From Nocardioides luti (GTDB lineage: Bacteria; Actinomycetota; Actinomycetes; Propionibacteriales; Nocardioidaceae), in assembly GCF_014212315.1 (NCBI RefSeq), contig NZ_JACKXE010000001.1, forward strand, positions 806,001-870,000: a stretch of 64,000 nt of DNA, written 5' to 3'. Shown here one piece after another: positions 53,897 through 63,515 of this stretch. The notes beneath the pieces were generated by a model. It did no database searches. It saw only the letters and a list, made by a program, of their open reading frames with translations, and was not told the DNA's origin. Made by a program: the position numbers and the translations under genes. Position 1 is the first letter of the stretch. Each line of letters opens with the position of its first letter.

Positions 53897-54772
53897 TCAG
53901 ACGAACACGGCGACGGCCCGGGCCACGTCGCCGCGCGGCTCGTAGAGCGCCAGGAACTCGCCGTCGGGGGCGAACACCGCGGTCACGCCGTCGAGCCCGA
54001 TCTCCAGCGCCCGCCCGACCCGGACGTCGTCGGCCAGGGACGCGTCGAGGTCGCGTGCCGGGAAGGCGGCCCGGGCGGCGTCGGCGATCGGCATCAGCGC
54101 GAACGACTCGGCGAGCTCGTCGAGCGACCGGGCCCCGGCGAGCGCGTAGGGCCCGACGGCGGTACGCCGCAGCGCGGTCAGGTGCCCCCCGACCCCGAGC
54201 CGCGCCCCGACGTCGCGGGCGATGGCGCGGACGTAGGTGCCGCTCGAGCACCGCAGCGTGATGTCGACGTCGAGGTGGTCGCCCACCGGGCGGACGTCGT
54301 CGACCGTGAGCTCGTGGACCGTGACGGGGCGGGCCTTCAGGACGACGTCCTCGCCGTCCCGGACCCGCTGGTAGGCCCGCTTGCCGTCGACCTTGATCGC
54401 GGAGACGGCGGTGGGGACCTGCTCGATCGCGCCGACCTGCTCGGCGAAGGCCGCCCGGACGGCGGCCTCGTCGAGCCCGGCGGCGGGGACCACCGCGGTG
54501 GTCTCGCCCTCGGCGTCGTCGGTGGTGGTCGCCTCACCGAGGCGCACGGTGGCGGCGTACCCCTTCTCCGTGAGCATCAGGTGGCCCAGCAGCCGGGTGG
54601 CGCGGTTGACGCCGAGCACCAGCACGCCGGTCGCCATCGGGTCGAGGGTGCCGGCGTGGCCGACCTTGCGAGTGCCGGCGAGCCGGCGGACCCGGGCGAC
54701 CACGTCGTGCGACGTCATGCCCGCGGCCTTGTCGACCACGACGAGCCCCGACGCGGGGGCCGTCGACGTCAC
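53897..54772 (-). CDS. truB: tRNA pseudouridine(55) synthase
   Basis: A 291-residue enzyme that makes pseudouridine 55 in the T-loop of tRNA. The catalytic Asp is in [20 protein letters not shown] near residue 44; the opening [17 protein letters not shown] is also family-typical. [11 protein letters not shown] and [23 protein letters not shown] follow. A C-terminal PUA-like domain ends at [17 protein letters not shown] at 54772 overlaps the rbfA stop as GTGA. Confidence 0.97.
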   Translation of the reverse strand: MTSTAPASGLVVVDKAAGMTSHDVVARVRRLAGTRKVGHAGTLDPMATGVLVLGVNRATRLLGHLMLTEKGYAATVRLGEATTTDDAEGETTAVVPAAGLDEAAVRAAFAEQVGAIEQVPTAVSAIKVDGKRAYQRVRDGEDVVLKARPVTVHELTVDDVRPVGDHLDVDITLRCSSGTYVRAIARDVGARLGVGGHLTALRRTAVGPYALAGARSLDELAESFALMPIADAARAAFPARDLDASLADDVRVGRALEIGLDGVTAVFAPDGEFLALYEPRGDVARAVAVFV

Positions 54773-55260
54773 TGCGCGTCGTCCTCCACGTCGTCCTCGT
54801 CGTCGTCGACGAGGTCGTCGTCGTCCTCGTCGAGGAGGTCGTCCTCGCGGGGCTTGCGGTAGGGGTCGTCCTCGCCGGCGTACGTCGCGCCCGCGCGCGC
54901 GGCGGCGACGGCCTCGTCGGACTGGCGGGCCTTGGCCAGCACGTCGTCGAGGTGGCGGGCGTTCTCGGGCAGCGCGTCCGCGATGAAGGTGAGGCTCGGC
55001 GAGTGCCGGATGCCGAGCTGCTTGGCGACCTCGGAGCGGAGCAGGCCCTTCGCGGACTCGAGCGCGGCGGCGGTGCCGACGCGGTCGGCCTCCTCGCCGA
55101 GGACCGTGTAGAAGATCGTGGCCTGCTGGGTGTCCCCCGTGACGCGCACGTCGGTGACCGTCACGAAGCCGAGGCGCGGGTCCTTGATCCGGCGCTCGAG
55201 CATCTCGGCGACGATGACCTGGATCCGGTCGGCGATCTTGCGTACCCGTGGGCTTGCCAT
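54769..55260 (-). CDS. rbfA: Ribosome-binding factor A
   Basis: A 163-residue 30S maturation factor. The KH-type core ([38 protein letters not shown], residues 1-38, then [22 protein letters not shown]) ends near 115. The last 40 residues form a strongly acidic tail ([20 protein letters not shown]), longer than in the E. coli protein. ATG at 55260 is preceded by GGAGCACGACC. A strong hairpin separates it from infB upstream, though transcription may continue through. Confidence 0.95.
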   Translation of the reverse strand: MASPRVRKIADRIQVIVAEMLERRIKDPRLGFVTVTDVRVTGDTQQATIFYTVLGEEADRVGTAAALESAKGLLRSEVAKQLGIRHSPSLTFIADALPENARHLDDVLAKARQSDEAVAAARAGATYAGEDDPYRKPREDDLLDEDDDDLVDDDEDDVEDDAQ

Positions 55261-55363
55261 GGTCGTGCTCCTGTGTCGTGGGACAGCCGGTCTCCCGAGT
55301 CTAGGAGCGGGCTCCGGGACTGGGTGCGGGAGGGCTGGAGGTGGTGAGGGGCCGTACGTGACG

Positions 55364-55397
55364 CGGCCGCCCCGGGGACAGGTCCCCGGGGCGGCCG
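55364..55397 (-). terminator. Strong hairpin between infB and rbfA
   Basis: CGGCCGCCCCGGGGAC at 55364-55379 is followed two bases later by its exact inverse complement at 55382-55397. It lies just after the infB stop, so it probably ends or attenuates the rimP-nusA-ylxR-infB transcript. Confidence 0.82.
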
Positions 55398-55410
55398 TCG
55401 ACGTGATCGA

Positions 55411-58275
55411 TCAGCTGCGCGCGATCTCGCGCATCTCGAAGGACTCCACGACATCGCCGATCTCGATGTTCTGGTAGTTCTTCAGCACCAGACCGCACTC
55501 GAAGCCCTCGCGGACCTCCGACGCGTCGTCCTTCTCCCGCTTGAGCGAGGCCAGGTCGAGGTTGTCGGCCACGACGTTGCCGTCGCGGAGCAGGCGGGCC
55601 TTGGCGTTGCGCCGCAGCAGGCCACTGGTGACCATGCAACCGGCGATGTTGCCGATCTTCGAGGAGCGGAAGATGTTGCGGATCTCGGCCTGGCCGAGCA
55701 CCGACTCCTCGTAGACGGGCTTGAGCATGCCCTTGAGCGCCGCCTCGATCTCCTCGATCGCCTGGTAGATGACCGAGTAGTAGCGGATCTCGACACCCTC
55801 CTTGTCGGCCATCTCGGTCGCCTTGCCCTGGGGGCGGACGTTGAACCCGATGATGATCGCGTCGGAGGCCGCGGCCAGGTCGACGTTGGTCTCGGTGATC
55901 GCACCGACACCGCGGTCGATGACGCGCAGGGTGACCTCGTCGCCGACGTCGATCTGCGAGAGGGCGTCCTCGAGCGCCTCGACCGAACCGGACACGTCGC
56001 CCTTGAGGATGAGGTTGAGCTCCTGGCTCTCGCCCTTCTCCATGGAGGCCATGAAGTCCTCGAGGGTGCGACGCACGCGGCGCTTGGCCTGCATGGCCGC
56101 CCGCTCGCGCGACTCGCGCTTCTCGGCGATCTGACGCGCCATCCGGTCGTCCTCGACCACGATGAACGTCTGACCGGCGCCGGGCACCGCGGTGAGACCG
56201 AGCACCATCGCGGGACGCGACGGGTCGGCTTCCTCGATGTTGTCGCCGTGCTCGTCGAGCATGGCGCGCACCCGGCCGTAGCCGGCGCCCGCGACGATCG
56301 AGTCGCCGACGCGCAGCGTGCCGCGCTGGACCAGGACCGTGGCCACCGGACCGCGACCGCGGTCGAGGTGGGCCTCGACGACCAGACCCTGGGCGTTCTG
56401 GGTCGGGTTCGCCCGGAGGTCGAGCGAGGCGTCGGCGGTGAGGACGACGGCCTCGAGCAGCTTGTCGAGGTTGAGCTCGGACTTCGCGGAGACGTCGACG
56501 AACATGCTGTCGCCGCCGTACTCCTCGGGGACCAGGCCGTACTCGGTGAGCTGGCCGCGCACCTTCGTCGGGTCGGAGTCGGGCTTGTCGATCTTGTTGA
56601 CCGCGACCACGATCGGCACACCGGCGGCCTTGGCGTGGTTCAACGCCTCGACCGTCTGCGGCATCACGCCGTCGTCGGCCGCGACCACGAGGATCACGAC
56701 GTCGGTGGCCTGCGCACCACGAGCACGCATGGCGGTGAACGCCTCGTGACCCGGGGTGTCGATGAAGGTGATGCGACGCTCCTCGCCCTCGACCTCGGCC
56801 GCGACCTGGTAGGCACCGATGTGCTGCGTGATGCCACCGGCCTCCTTGTCGACGACGTTGGCGTTGCGGAGCGCGTCGAGCAGCTTGGTCTTTCCGTGGT
56901 CGACGTGACCCATGACGGTGACGACCGGCGGGCGGATGACGAGGTCGCTGTCGTCACCCTCGTCCTCACCGAACTCGAGGTCGAACGACTCGAGCAGCTC
57001 GCGGTCCTCGTCCTCGGGCGAGACGACCTGCACGACGTAGTTGAGCTCCTCGCCGAGCAGCTCGAACGTCTCGTCGTTGACCGACTCGGTCGCCGTGACC
57101 ATCTCGCCGAGCGAGAAGAGCATCTGGACCAGGGCCGACACGTCGACGCCGATGCGCTCGGCGAAGTCGGTCAGCGAGGCGCCGCGGGGCAGCTTGACGG
57201 TCTCGCCGTCACCCTTGCGGACGCGCACGCCACCGATCGTCGGGGCCTGCATGGCCTCGAACTCCTGACGACGGGCGCGCTTCGACTTGCGACCTCGACG
57301 CGAGGGGCCACCGGGACGACCGAAGGCACCCTGGGTCTGGCCACGCTGGCCGGGACGCTGACCACCGGGACGACCGCCACCGCTGGGGCCGAAGCCGCCG
57401 GGACGACCGGCTGCACCGGGAGGACCGCCGGGGCCACCGCGACCGGGTGCGCCACCGGGGCCACCGCGACCGGGTGCGCCACCCGGGCCACCACGGCCCG
57501 GAGCGCCGCCGCGGGCACCGGGACCACCGGGGCCGCGGCCGCCGGGGCCCGAGCCGAAGGCGGCCGGGGACTTGGGCATCATCGCGGGGTTCGGACGCGG
57601 CATGCCGGGACGCCCGGGGGCGCCGCCGTCACGGCCGGCCGGCGGACGCGGCGGGCGCTGGTCGGCGCCGCCGGTCGCAGGAGCGACGGGGGGACGCTCG
57701 CCACCGGGAGCAGGAGCCGGACGACGGCCCATGCCCTGGCTGGGGGCGAACGGGTTGTTGCCGGGGCGCGGGGTGCCGGTCGGCTTGCCCACGGGACGCG
57801 GCGACGGAGCCTTCGGCGTGGCCGAGGCCGCGGGGGCCTCCGGCTCGGCCGGGGGCTCGGGGGTCTCGGCGGCCGGAGCCGCGGGGGCCTCCGGGGCCGG
57901 GGCCTTCTTCGGGCCGGGCTTGGGCGCCGTCCGGGCCGCGGGGGCCGGGGCAGAAGGCGCCTCGGCCGCGGGGGCCTCGACGGGGGCCGGGGCCGCGGCG
58001 GCGGGCGCCTCGGTCTCGACGGGGGCGGGCTCGGCCTTCTTGGCGGGGGCCTTGGGGCCGGGCTTCGCGGGGGCCGGGGCGGCGGGAGCGGCTGCGGCCG
58101 GCGCGGCCGTCTTCAGCGCGTCGCCGAACTCCTTGCGGAAGCGCATCTCCGCCGGCAGCTCGATGGTCGAGCTCGCCGACTTGACGAACTCACCCATCTC
58201 CTTGAACTTCTCGAGAACGAACTTGCTCTCGACGCCGAACTCTTTCGCGAGTTCGTGAACTCGGGTCTTAGCCAC
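55411..58275 (-). CDS. infB: Translation initiation factor IF-2
   Basis: A 954-residue GTPase that places initiator tRNA on the 30S subunit. An N-terminal IF2_N module ([20 protein letters not shown]) is followed by a long low-complexity region (about 60-330): first Ala/Pro/Glu-rich, then Gly/Arg/Pro-rich with repeated [11 protein letters not shown] units. A second IF2_N module follows. The G domain shows [26 protein letters not shown] and VNKIDKP, with domains II-IV to the end. GTG at 58275 is preceded by AGAAGGAGAAAC. The linker is typical of high-GC actinobacteria. Confidence 0.97.
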   Translation of the reverse strand: MAKTRVHELAKEFGVESKFVLEKFKEMGEFVKSASSTIELPAEMRFRKEFGDALKTAAPAAAAPAAPAPAKPGPKAPAKKAEPAPVETEAPAAAAPAPVEAPAAEAPSAPAPAARTAPKPGPKKAPAPEAPAAPAAETPEPPAEPEAPAASATPKAPSPRPVGKPTGTPRPGNNPFAPSQGMGRRPAPAPGGERPPVAPATGGADQRPPRPPAGRDGGAPGRPGMPRPNPAMMPKSPAAFGSGPGGRGPGGPGARGGAPGRGGPGGAPGRGGPGGAPGRGGPGGPPGAAGRPGGFGPSGGGRPGGQRPGQRGQTQGAFGRPGGPSRRGRKSKRARRQEFEAMQAPTIGGVRVRKGDGETVKLPRGASLTDFAERIGVDVSALVQMLFSLGEMVTATESVNDETFELLGEELNYVVQVVSPEDEDRELLESFDLEFGEDEGDDSDLVIRPPVVTVMGHVDHGKTKLLDALRNANVVDKEAGGITQHIGAYQVAAEVEGEERRITFIDTPGHEAFTAMRARGAQATDVVILVVAADDGVMPQTVEALNHAKAAGVPIVVAVNKIDKPDSDPTKVRGQLTEYGLVPEEYGGDSMFVDVSAKSELNLDKLLEAVVLTADASLDLRANPTQNAQGLVVEAHLDRGRGPVATVLVQRGTLRVGDSIVAGAGYGRVRAMLDEHGDNIEEADPSRPAMVLGLTAVPGAGQTFIVVEDDRMARQIAEKRESRERAAMQAKRRVRRTLEDFMASMEKGESQELNLILKGDVSGSVEALEDALSQIDVGDEVTLRVIDRGVGAITETNVDLAAASDAIIIGFNVRPQGKATEMADKEGVEIRYYSVIYQAIEEIEAALKGMLKPVYEESVLGQAEIRNIFRSSKIGNIAGCMVTSGLLRRNAKARLLRDGNVVADNLDLASLKREKDDASEVREGFECGLVLKNYQNIEIGDVVESFEMREIARS

Positions 58276-58368
58276 GTTTCTCCTTCTGGCCTCAAGACCC
58301 GGTCCGGGCGTTTCTCTTGAGAGCCGTTAGTGGTTGTGCAAACTCATCGGGAAGTACTCATCGAGTGC

Positions 58369-58734
58369 TCATGAGCTGCTGCTCCAGTCTCTGTCGGTCG
58401 TTCTCGGGTCAGGTGCGTGCGAGTGGAGGTGGTCCTCGAGCGGGGTGAGGCTGAGTCCGCTCCCGGATCCGGACGTGCGGAGGGCCCGGGAGAAGGCCCG
58501 ACGGCGGACCGCCAGCTCGAAACAGTCGGTGGTCGGGTGCAGGTGCGCACCGCGGCCTCCGGCGGTGCCGTCGGGATCGGGCACGACGGCCGCGAGGCCC
58601 TCGGTGTCCGAGCCGGCGACGATCCGCAACAACTCGCATTTCGCGGCCCGCTTCCGGCATCCGACGCAGGTCCGGACGGGCCCCGTGGGGGCGGCGGAGT
58701 CCGGGCAGGCGGAGGAGACGTGTTGGCGAGCCAC
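58369..58734 (-). CDS. ylxR: YlxR-family (DUF448) RNA-binding protein
   Basis: A 121-residue nucleic-acid-binding protein that sits between nusA and infB in most bacteria. The family motif GPVRTCVGCRKRAAKCELLRIV and the later GRGAHLHPTTDCFELAVRRRAF are clear. The last 40 residues are polar and probably disordered. GTG at 58734 was chosen because TAGGGT at 58743-58748 lies eight bases upstream (leaderless); TTG at 58743 would overlap that box. It may therefore have its own promoter inside the operon. Confidence 0.9.
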   Translation of the reverse strand: MARQHVSSACPDSAAPTGPVRTCVGCRKRAAKCELLRIVAGSDTEGLAAVVPDPDGTAGGRGAHLHPTTDCFELAVRRRAFSRALRTSGSGSGLSLTPLEDHLHSHAPDPRTTDRDWSSSS

Positions 58735-58815
58735 TGCCGTCAACCCTACCGTGCGGTGCCATCGGATATCGAACCGAGCCGTTCGGCCCGCACGGTCGGG
58801 AAGCCCGACGGGCGC

Positions 58816-59793
58816 TCAGTCGGGAGCGGGCGCCTCGTCGGAGCGGATGTCGATGCGCCAGCCGGTCAGCCGCGCGGCCAGGCGGGCGTTCTGGCCCTCC
58901 TTGCCGATCGCGAGCGACAGCTGGAAGTCCGGGACGACCACGCGGGCCGAGCGGGCCTCCAGGTCGACGATCTCGACCGCCGACACCCGGGCCGGCGACA
59001 GGGCGTGGGCGACCAGCTCGGCCGGGTCCTCGGACCAGTCCACGATGTCGATCTTCTCGCCGTGCAGCTCGGACATGATGTTGCGGACCCGCTGGCCCAT
59101 CGGCCCGATGCAGGCGCCCTTGGCGTTCACGCCCGAGGCCTTGGTCCACACCGCGATCTTGGTGCGGTGGCCGGCCTCGCGGGCGATCCCGGCGATCTCG
59201 ACGGTGCCGTCGGCGATCTCCGGCACCTCGAGGGCGAAGAGCCTCTTGACGAGGTTCGGGTGCGAGCGCGAGAGCGTGATCTGCGGGCCGCGCATGCCCT
59301 TGCGGACCGAGACGACCAGGCACTTGATCCGGGCGCCGTGCTCGTAGCGCTCCCCGGGCACCCGCTCGCCGACGGGCAGCAGGGCCTCGAGCTTGCCGAG
59401 GTCCACCATCACGTCGTCGGGGTTGCGACCCTGCTGGATCACGCCCGAGATGATGTCGCCCTCCTTGCCGGCGAACTCGCCGAACCGGATGTCGTCCTCG
59501 GCGTCGCGCAGGCGCTGCAGCATGATCTGCTTCGCGGTCGTCGCCGCGATCCGGCCGAACCCGTCGGGGGTGTGGTCGTACTCCCCCACCTTGTTGCCCT
59601 CGTCGTCGAGCTCGGTCGCCATGACGGTGACGTGGCCGCTCTTGCGGTCCAGCTCGACGCGCGCGGTCTCCTCCGCGCCGGGCGTCTTGTGGTACGCGGT
59701 CAGGAGCGCCTGCTCGATGGCCTCCACGAGCACGTCGAAGGAGATCTCCTTCTCGCGCTCGAGCATGCGCAGGATGCTGAGATCGATGTCCAT
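58816..59793 (-). CDS. nusA: Transcription termination/antitermination protein NusA
   Basis: A 325-residue RNA polymerase-binding factor. The N-terminal domain ([22 protein letters not shown]) is followed by S1 and two KH domains, seen as [24 protein letters not shown] and [24 protein letters not shown]. It lacks the C-terminal acidic repeats of E. coli NusA, as is normal for actinobacteria. Its ATG shares one base with the rimP stop (TGATG). Confidence 0.97.
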   Translation of the reverse strand: MDIDLSILRMLEREKEISFDVLVEAIEQALLTAYHKTPGAEETARVELDRKSGHVTVMATELDDEGNKVGEYDHTPDGFGRIAATTAKQIMLQRLRDAEDDIRFGEFAGKEGDIISGVIQQGRNPDDVMVDLGKLEALLPVGERVPGERYEHGARIKCLVVSVRKGMRGPQITLSRSHPNLVKRLFALEVPEIADGTVEIAGIAREAGHRTKIAVWTKASGVNAKGACIGPMGQRVRNIMSELHGEKIDIVDWSEDPAELVAHALSPARVSAVEIVDLEARSARVVVPDFQLSLAIGKEGQNARLAARLTGWRIDIRSDEAPAPD

Positions 59794-60353
59794 CAGCTCT
59801 CCTCCTCGTTCTCGTGGTCGTCGACCTCGGGGTCGTGGTCGGTGTCGTCGACGTCGGTGACGTCGTCGTGGGCGGGCTTGCGGCCCTTGCGGCTGAACTC
59901 GATCTGGACCATGGCCTTCGCGACGTCGGCGTACGCCACCTCGCGGGCCGTGTCGTCGACGTCGAGCGTGACGGTGTCCTCGTCGGAGGAGGTGATGCGT
60001 CCGGTGACCTCGCTGCCGTCGGTCAGGGTCACCTTGACCAGGCGGTCGGCGTTGCGGCGCCAGTGGCGCGGCAGGGTCAGCGGGCGGTCGACGCCCCGGC
60101 TGGTGACCTCGAGCGTGTAGGGCTGCTCGCCCAGGACGTCGGACTCGTCGAGCACCTCGGAGACCGCGCGGGTGGCGTCCGCGACGTCGTCCAGCGTGAC
60201 GCCGCCGTCCTTGTCGACGGCGATGCGCACGATGCGACGCTTGCCGGCGGGCGTGATCTCCACGGCCTCGATGTCGAGGCCGAGGGCACGCAGGGGGTCA
60301 CCGAGCTCCGACTCGACGCGGTCCCTGACGGCATCCTGCTTCGCAGTGCTCAC
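59793..60353 (-). CDS. rimP: Ribosome maturation factor RimP
   Basis: A 186-residue 30S assembly factor. It has the core [50 protein letters not shown] (residues about 22-71) and [22 protein letters not shown], and ends with a long acidic tail from about 160 ([20 protein letters not shown]). GTG at 60353 has GGAGG ten bases upstream; a longer in-frame extension was rejected as it has no ribosome site. It is the first gene of the translation block. Confidence 0.95.
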   Translation of the reverse strand: MSTAKQDAVRDRVESELGDPLRALGLDIEAVEITPAGKRRIVRIAVDKDGGVTLDDVADATRAVSEVLDESDVLGEQPYTLEVTSRGVDRPLTLPRHWRRNADRLVKVTLTDGSEVTGRITSSDEDTVTLDVDDTAREVAYADVAKAMVQIEFSRKGRKPAHDDVTDVDDTDHDPEVDDHENEEES

Positions 60354-60453
60354 GGGTGGGCGACCTCCTTGTGCTGTTGTGGAGGGTCCACGATAGCGGC
60401 TGCCGCCGGGCATCCTCACCTCCCGGGGACCCCCCGGCGATAGGGTCGGCGCC

Positions 60454-60966
60454 GTGTCCGTCCGCCTGCGTCCCGTCGCCCGTCGTACGGCGCTGGCCGG
60501 GGCCGTCCTGGGCCTCGGCGTCGTGACCGGCTGCGACCTGGACCCGCGGGACGGCGGCGGGGCGGGCGGTCCCGCCGACCCCGTCGAGGACCCGGACACG
60601 GCCCTGCTCGTCGAGGCGGTCACCGAGATCGGGACGACCCTCGGCCTCCTCGTCGCGGCGGCCGCAGACCTGCCCCGGCTCGCGTCGACGACCGCTCCCT
60701 TGCGCCGGCTGCACCGCAGTCACCTCGACGAGCTCGGCGCCGACGCCACGGACGTGGTCGCGCACGACGGCCGGTTGGGCCGCGCCGCGCAGGCGCTCGG
60801 GACCGTGCGCACCCGCGAGCGGCAGCTGCAGGGCCGGCTCGCCGACCTGTCCGTCGCCGCCGAGAGCGGCACGCTCGCCCGCCTGCTCGCGAGCATGTCG
60901 GCCGCGGTCGCCCAGGCGCTGGCCGAGCTGCCCGCCGCGCCCCCGCCGACGGCGGTGCCCCGGTGA
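60454..60966 (+). CDS. Putative lipoprotein (170 aa)
   Basis: A secreted or lipid-anchored protein. A basic N-terminus ([13 protein letters not shown]) resembles a Tat-type RR signal, and the hydrophobic stretch ends in LGVVTGC (Cys27), a lipobox. A Gly/Asp-rich linker precedes two or three long helices ([30 protein letters not shown], residues 50-79). GTG at 60454 has TAGGGT at 60441-60446, seven bases upstream (leaderless). Its stop overlaps the ferritin-like gene as GTGA, so the two probably act together at the membrane. No named family is certain. Confidence 0.75.
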   Translation: MSVRLRPVARRTALAGAVLGLGVVTGCDLDPRDGGGAGGPADPVEDPDTALLVEAVTEIGTTLGLLVAAAADLPRLASTTAPLRRLHRSHLDELGADATDVVAHDGRLGRAAQALGTVRTRERQLQGRLADLSVAAESGTLARLLASMSAAVAQALAELPAAPPPTAVPR

Positions 60967-61379
60967 CGGCCGAGGCGGTGCTGCAGACCGCGCTCGCGGC
61001 CGAGCACGCCGCGGTGTACGTCTACGGCGCCCTCGGCGGCCAGACCTCGCAGGCGGGCTCCCCCACGTTCTACGCCGCGATCGCGGCGGCCTACACCGAG
61101 CACCGCGCGCGCCGAGACCTCGTCACCCGCGAGCTGCGGGACCTCGGCGCCACCCCCGTCGCCGCGGAGCCGGCCTACGCGCTGCCGACCGGGATCGACA
61201 CGCCCGCCGGCGTCACCCGCGCGGCGCTCGCGCTCGAGCGCGGCTGCGCGACGACGTACGCCGCCACGGTGGCCGGCACCGTCGGCCCGCGTCGCCGCTG
61301 GGCGATCGGGGCGCTCACCGACGCCGCGGTCCGGGAGCTGGCCTTCGGCGGACGGCCGCAGGACCTGCCGGGCTCGTGA
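60963..61379 (+). CDS. DUF4439 ferritin-like protein
   Basis: A 138-residue four-helix protein of the DUF4439 group. The conserved Glu/His positions are in LAAEHAAVYVYGALGGQTS and AYTEHRARRDLVTRELRDLGATP, and LALERGCATTYAATVAG follows. These could form a metal site, though a full di-iron set is not obvious. Coupled by GTGA to the lipoprotein gene. The pair lies next to rimP in many actinobacteria; its function is unknown. Confidence 0.82.
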   Translation: MTAEAVLQTALAAEHAAVYVYGALGGQTSQAGSPTFYAAIAAAYTEHRARRDLVTRELRDLGATPVAAEPAYALPTGIDTPAGVTRAALALERGCATTYAATVAGTVGPRRRWAIGALTDAAVRELAFGGRPQDLPGS

Positions 61380-61545
61380 GCGGCCGCGCCCACCGGCCCG
61401 AAATGCCAGCGATCCGCGAGCTCGACCTCCGGGGAACTCCCGAGATGCTCCCCGGAAGGGACGAGTACGCGGACCGCTGAGGCCTGGCTAGCAAGGCCAC
61501 AGGAGGCGTCTCGTCCGATGTGGGGGACCGACGAGGACTGCCTCC

Positions 61546-61622
61546 TGCACAACCATGCAACATCCCGCAGCCGATCGCATCCAGGACGGATCCTCACAAG
61601 TCTGCAATGCACAAACATGCAA
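61546..61622. repeat. Pair of 15-bp direct repeats in a convergent gap
   Basis: TGCACAACCATGCAA at 61546-61560 and TGCACAAACATGCAA at 61608-61622 differ at one base. Each contains TGCA/ATGCA words. They lie in the 250-bp gap between two convergent genes, which otherwise shows no convincing gene. Confidence 0.6.
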
Positions 61623-61629
61623 TCGAGCG

Positions 61630-62343
61630 TCAGGCCCAGCCCCGCACGACGTCGTGGACCTCGCCGATCCGGTGCACCACGGCGTCCGGCTCGCCCTCGG
61701 TGTGGCCGACCTGCCCGGGCGGGATCGTGCTGAGGGGGACGTGCACGGCCCGGAGGCCGGCGTTGTGGGCGCCCCAGATGTCGTCGAAGAGCCGGTCGCC
61801 GACGTACACGCACCGCGCGGGGTCCGTGGCGCCGACCGCGTCGAGCGCGGCTCCGAAGGCCCGCGGCGACGGCTTGGTCCACGGGATCTCGCTGGTGTAG
61901 ACGTCGCCGTCGATCAGGTGGCGGACCCCGTCGCGCTCGAAGATCTTCTCGTGGAAGGCCCGCGGCCAGATCGTGTTGGAGAGCACGCCCACCTTGATGC
62001 CGTCGGCGTGCAGGGCCTCGAAGAGCGGGCCGACCTCGGGGTCGGTCAGCGTGTGCGGCTGCCAGAAGTCGTAGTAGGCGCCGAGCAGGTCCGGGTCGTG
62101 CTCGAGCCCGGCCTCGGCGAACAGGTCGTCGACCGTCGAGCTCTGCTGGTGGTCCCGCGACCGCCCCCAGATCGTGTCGCCGGCCCGGTGCAGGCGGGCG
62201 GTGATCTCGGCGGGGTCGTGGTCGGCGTTCACGACGGCCTGCGCGAGCGCCAGCGACTCGGCGTGGAAGTCGACGTCGTGCCACCGCGTGAGCGTGCCGC
62301 CCCAGTCGAAGATGACGGCGTCGATGTGGGGGTGTCCGGACAT
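61630..62343 (-). CDS. HAD-superfamily hydrolase
   Basis: A 237-residue phosphatase-like protein. Motif I is VIFDWGGTLTRW (nucleophile Asp in DWGGT; the usual second Asp is replaced by Gly). Motif II is GVLSNTIWPR, motif III the Lys in WTKPSPRAFG, and motif IV VYVGDRLFDDIWGAHNAGLRAV. The missing second motif-I Asp suggests it may not be a simple phosphatase. ATG at 62343 has TAGGCT at 62351-62356, seven bases upstream (leaderless). The substrate is unknown. Confidence 0.9.
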   Translation of the reverse strand: MSGHPHIDAVIFDWGGTLTRWHDVDFHAESLALAQAVVNADHDPAEITARLHRAGDTIWGRSRDHQQSSTVDDLFAEAGLEHDPDLLGAYYDFWQPHTLTDPEVGPLFEALHADGIKVGVLSNTIWPRAFHEKIFERDGVRHLIDGDVYTSEIPWTKPSPRAFGAALDAVGATDPARCVYVGDRLFDDIWGAHNAGLRAVHVPLSTIPPGQVGHTEGEPDAVVHRIGEVHDVVRGWA

Positions 62344-62441
62344 GCGCCGGAGCCTAGGACACGGCGGGGACGCCGCGTCGCGTGCGCCACCCGGCCCCGG
62401 TCCTCGACTAGCGTCTGCGACGACGAGACCGGGAGGTGCGG

Positions 62442-63125
62442 ATGACGGGGATCGGCACCCTCGCCGAGGGCCCGCTGCACGCGGCCGTGAAGCAGTGGCT
62501 GTCCGCGCCGGGCGACCGCTTCGAGGTGCCGGTCGGGCGCTGGGTCGTGGACCTCGTGCGCGCCGACGGCGAGCTGGTCGAGATCCAGACCGGCGGCTTC
62601 GGCCCGCTCGGCCCCAAGCTCGACGGCCTCCTCGACACGCACCGGATGCGGATCGTGCACCCGGTCCCGGCCGAGCGCCGCATCGTGCGCGTCGACCGCG
62701 ACAGCGTGGTGCTCTCGGAGCGCCGCTCCCCCAAGCGCGCCGGCGTGCTCGAGGTCTTCGAGAAGCTGGTCGCCTTCCCGTCGCTGGTCGGGCACCCGCA
62801 CCTCGTGCTCGAGGTCCTGCTCTGCGCGGAGGACCACGTCCGCTCCCCCGCCCCGACGCGCAGCCGGTCCGGCCGGCGCACCCGCGACCCCGGCGTACGC
62901 CACCTCACCGACGTCCTCGCACGCCACGAGGTACGCCGGCCCGCGGACGTGCTCGGCCTGCTCGGCGCCCCGCTCCCGGACGGAGCGTTCACGACCGCCG
63001 AGCTCGGGGCGCGGCTCGGCGTCCCGGTGCTGCTCGCGCAGCGGGTGGCCTACTGCCTGCGGCTGATGGAGCTGCTCGAGCCCGCCGGCAAGCGGGGGCA
63101 CGCGCCGCTGCACCGCGCCGTGTAG
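62442..63125 (+). CDS. Uncharacterised protein with nuclease-like core and C-terminal winged helix
   Basis: A 227-residue protein. GPLHAAVKQWLSAPGDRFEVPVGRWVVDLVRADGELVEIQTG (about residues 9-50) has the spacing of a PD-(D/E)xK core: Asp in VVDLV and Glu/Gln in VEIQT. RRSPKRAGVLEVFEKLVAFPSL and a C-terminal helix-turn-helix-like segment (FTTAELGARLGVPVLLAQRVAYCLRLM) follow. ATG at 62442 was chosen for GGGAGG six bases upstream; TAGCGT at 62409-62414 would give a short leader. It appears to belong to a widespread uncharacterised family; nuclease activity is inference. Confidence 0.7.
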   Translation: MTGIGTLAEGPLHAAVKQWLSAPGDRFEVPVGRWVVDLVRADGELVEIQTGGFGPLGPKLDGLLDTHRMRIVHPVPAERRIVRVDRDSVVLSERRSPKRAGVLEVFEKLVAFPSLVGHPHLVLEVLLCAEDHVRSPAPTRSRSGRRTRDPGVRHLTDVLARHEVRRPADVLGLLGAPLPDGAFTTAELGARLGVPVLLAQRVAYCLRLMELLEPAGKRGHAPLHRAV

Positions 63126-63135
63126 GGGTCTGGCC

Positions 63136-63225
63136 GGTGGTTGAGGAGGTTGCGCAGCAACCGTCTCGAGACCCACCCCACCCCGGTGGTTGAGGAGGTT
63201 GCGCAGCAACCGTCTCGAAACCACC
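63136..63225 (+). repeat. Two GGTTGCGCAGCAACC-core palindromic elements (A1, A2)
   Basis: A1 (63136-63177, slightly diverged at its end) and A2 (63185-63225) read GGTGGTTGAGGA, then the palindromic core GGTTGCGCAGCAACC, then GTCTCGAAACCACC. Outer GGTGGTT/AACCACC can also pair, so each is a nested hairpin. Confidence 0.85.
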
Positions 63226-63240
63226 CGACCGGCCTGCTGG

Positions 63241-63282
63241 GGTGGTTTCGAGACAGGCGCCAGGGCGCCTTCCTCAACCACC
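63241..63282 (-). repeat. AGGCGCC-core palindromic element (B1)
   Basis: Read on the minus strand: GGTGGTTGAGGA, the core AGGCGCCCTGGCGCCT (7-bp stem, CT loop), then GTCTCGAAACCACC. It has the same ends as A1-A3 but a different palindromic core. Confidence 0.85.
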
Positions 63283-63374
63283 AGACGATCACGAGACGAC
63301 GAGCCCCAGGACGCATCCGGCACCTGACGCACGGCGTGTCGGGTGCTTCGTGCGTCGCACGACGTACCCACCCC

Positions 63375-63415
63375 GGTGGTTGAGGAGGTTGCGCAGCAAC
63401 CGTCTCGAAACCACC
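63375..63415 (+). repeat. Palindromic element A3
   Basis: An exact copy of A2 (41 bp) with the GGTTGC/GCAACC core. It is followed 15 bases later by an exact copy of B1, so A2-B1 and A3-B2 form two repeated inverted pairs. Confidence 0.85.
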
Positions 63416-63430
63416 CGACCAGTCCGCAGA

Positions 63431-63509
63431 GGTGGTTTCGAGACAGGCGCCAGGGCGCCTTCCTCAACCACCGCACGAGACAGGCGCCAGGGCTCCCTCC
63501 TCGACCACC
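63431..63509 (-). repeat. Palindromic element B2 and a truncated B3
   Basis: B2 (63431-63472) is an exact 42-bp copy of B1. B3 (63476-63509) starts at CGAGACAGGCGCCAGGG and ends CCTCCTCGACCACC, so it lacks one end and has decayed. The 390-bp gap before proS (63126-63515) holds only these elements; no gene was found. Confidence 0.8.
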
Positions 63510-63515
63510 GAACGA

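Noticed and set aside
57300..57560. Frameshift or assembly error in the Gly/Arg-rich part of infB
   Set aside because: The frame is continuous and such a linker is normal in actinobacterial IF-2.
61315..61563. Minus-strand frame of 82 codons in the gap after the ferritin-like gene
   Set aside because: It runs into the end of the ferritin-like gene, lacks a ribosome site and has no recognisable domain.
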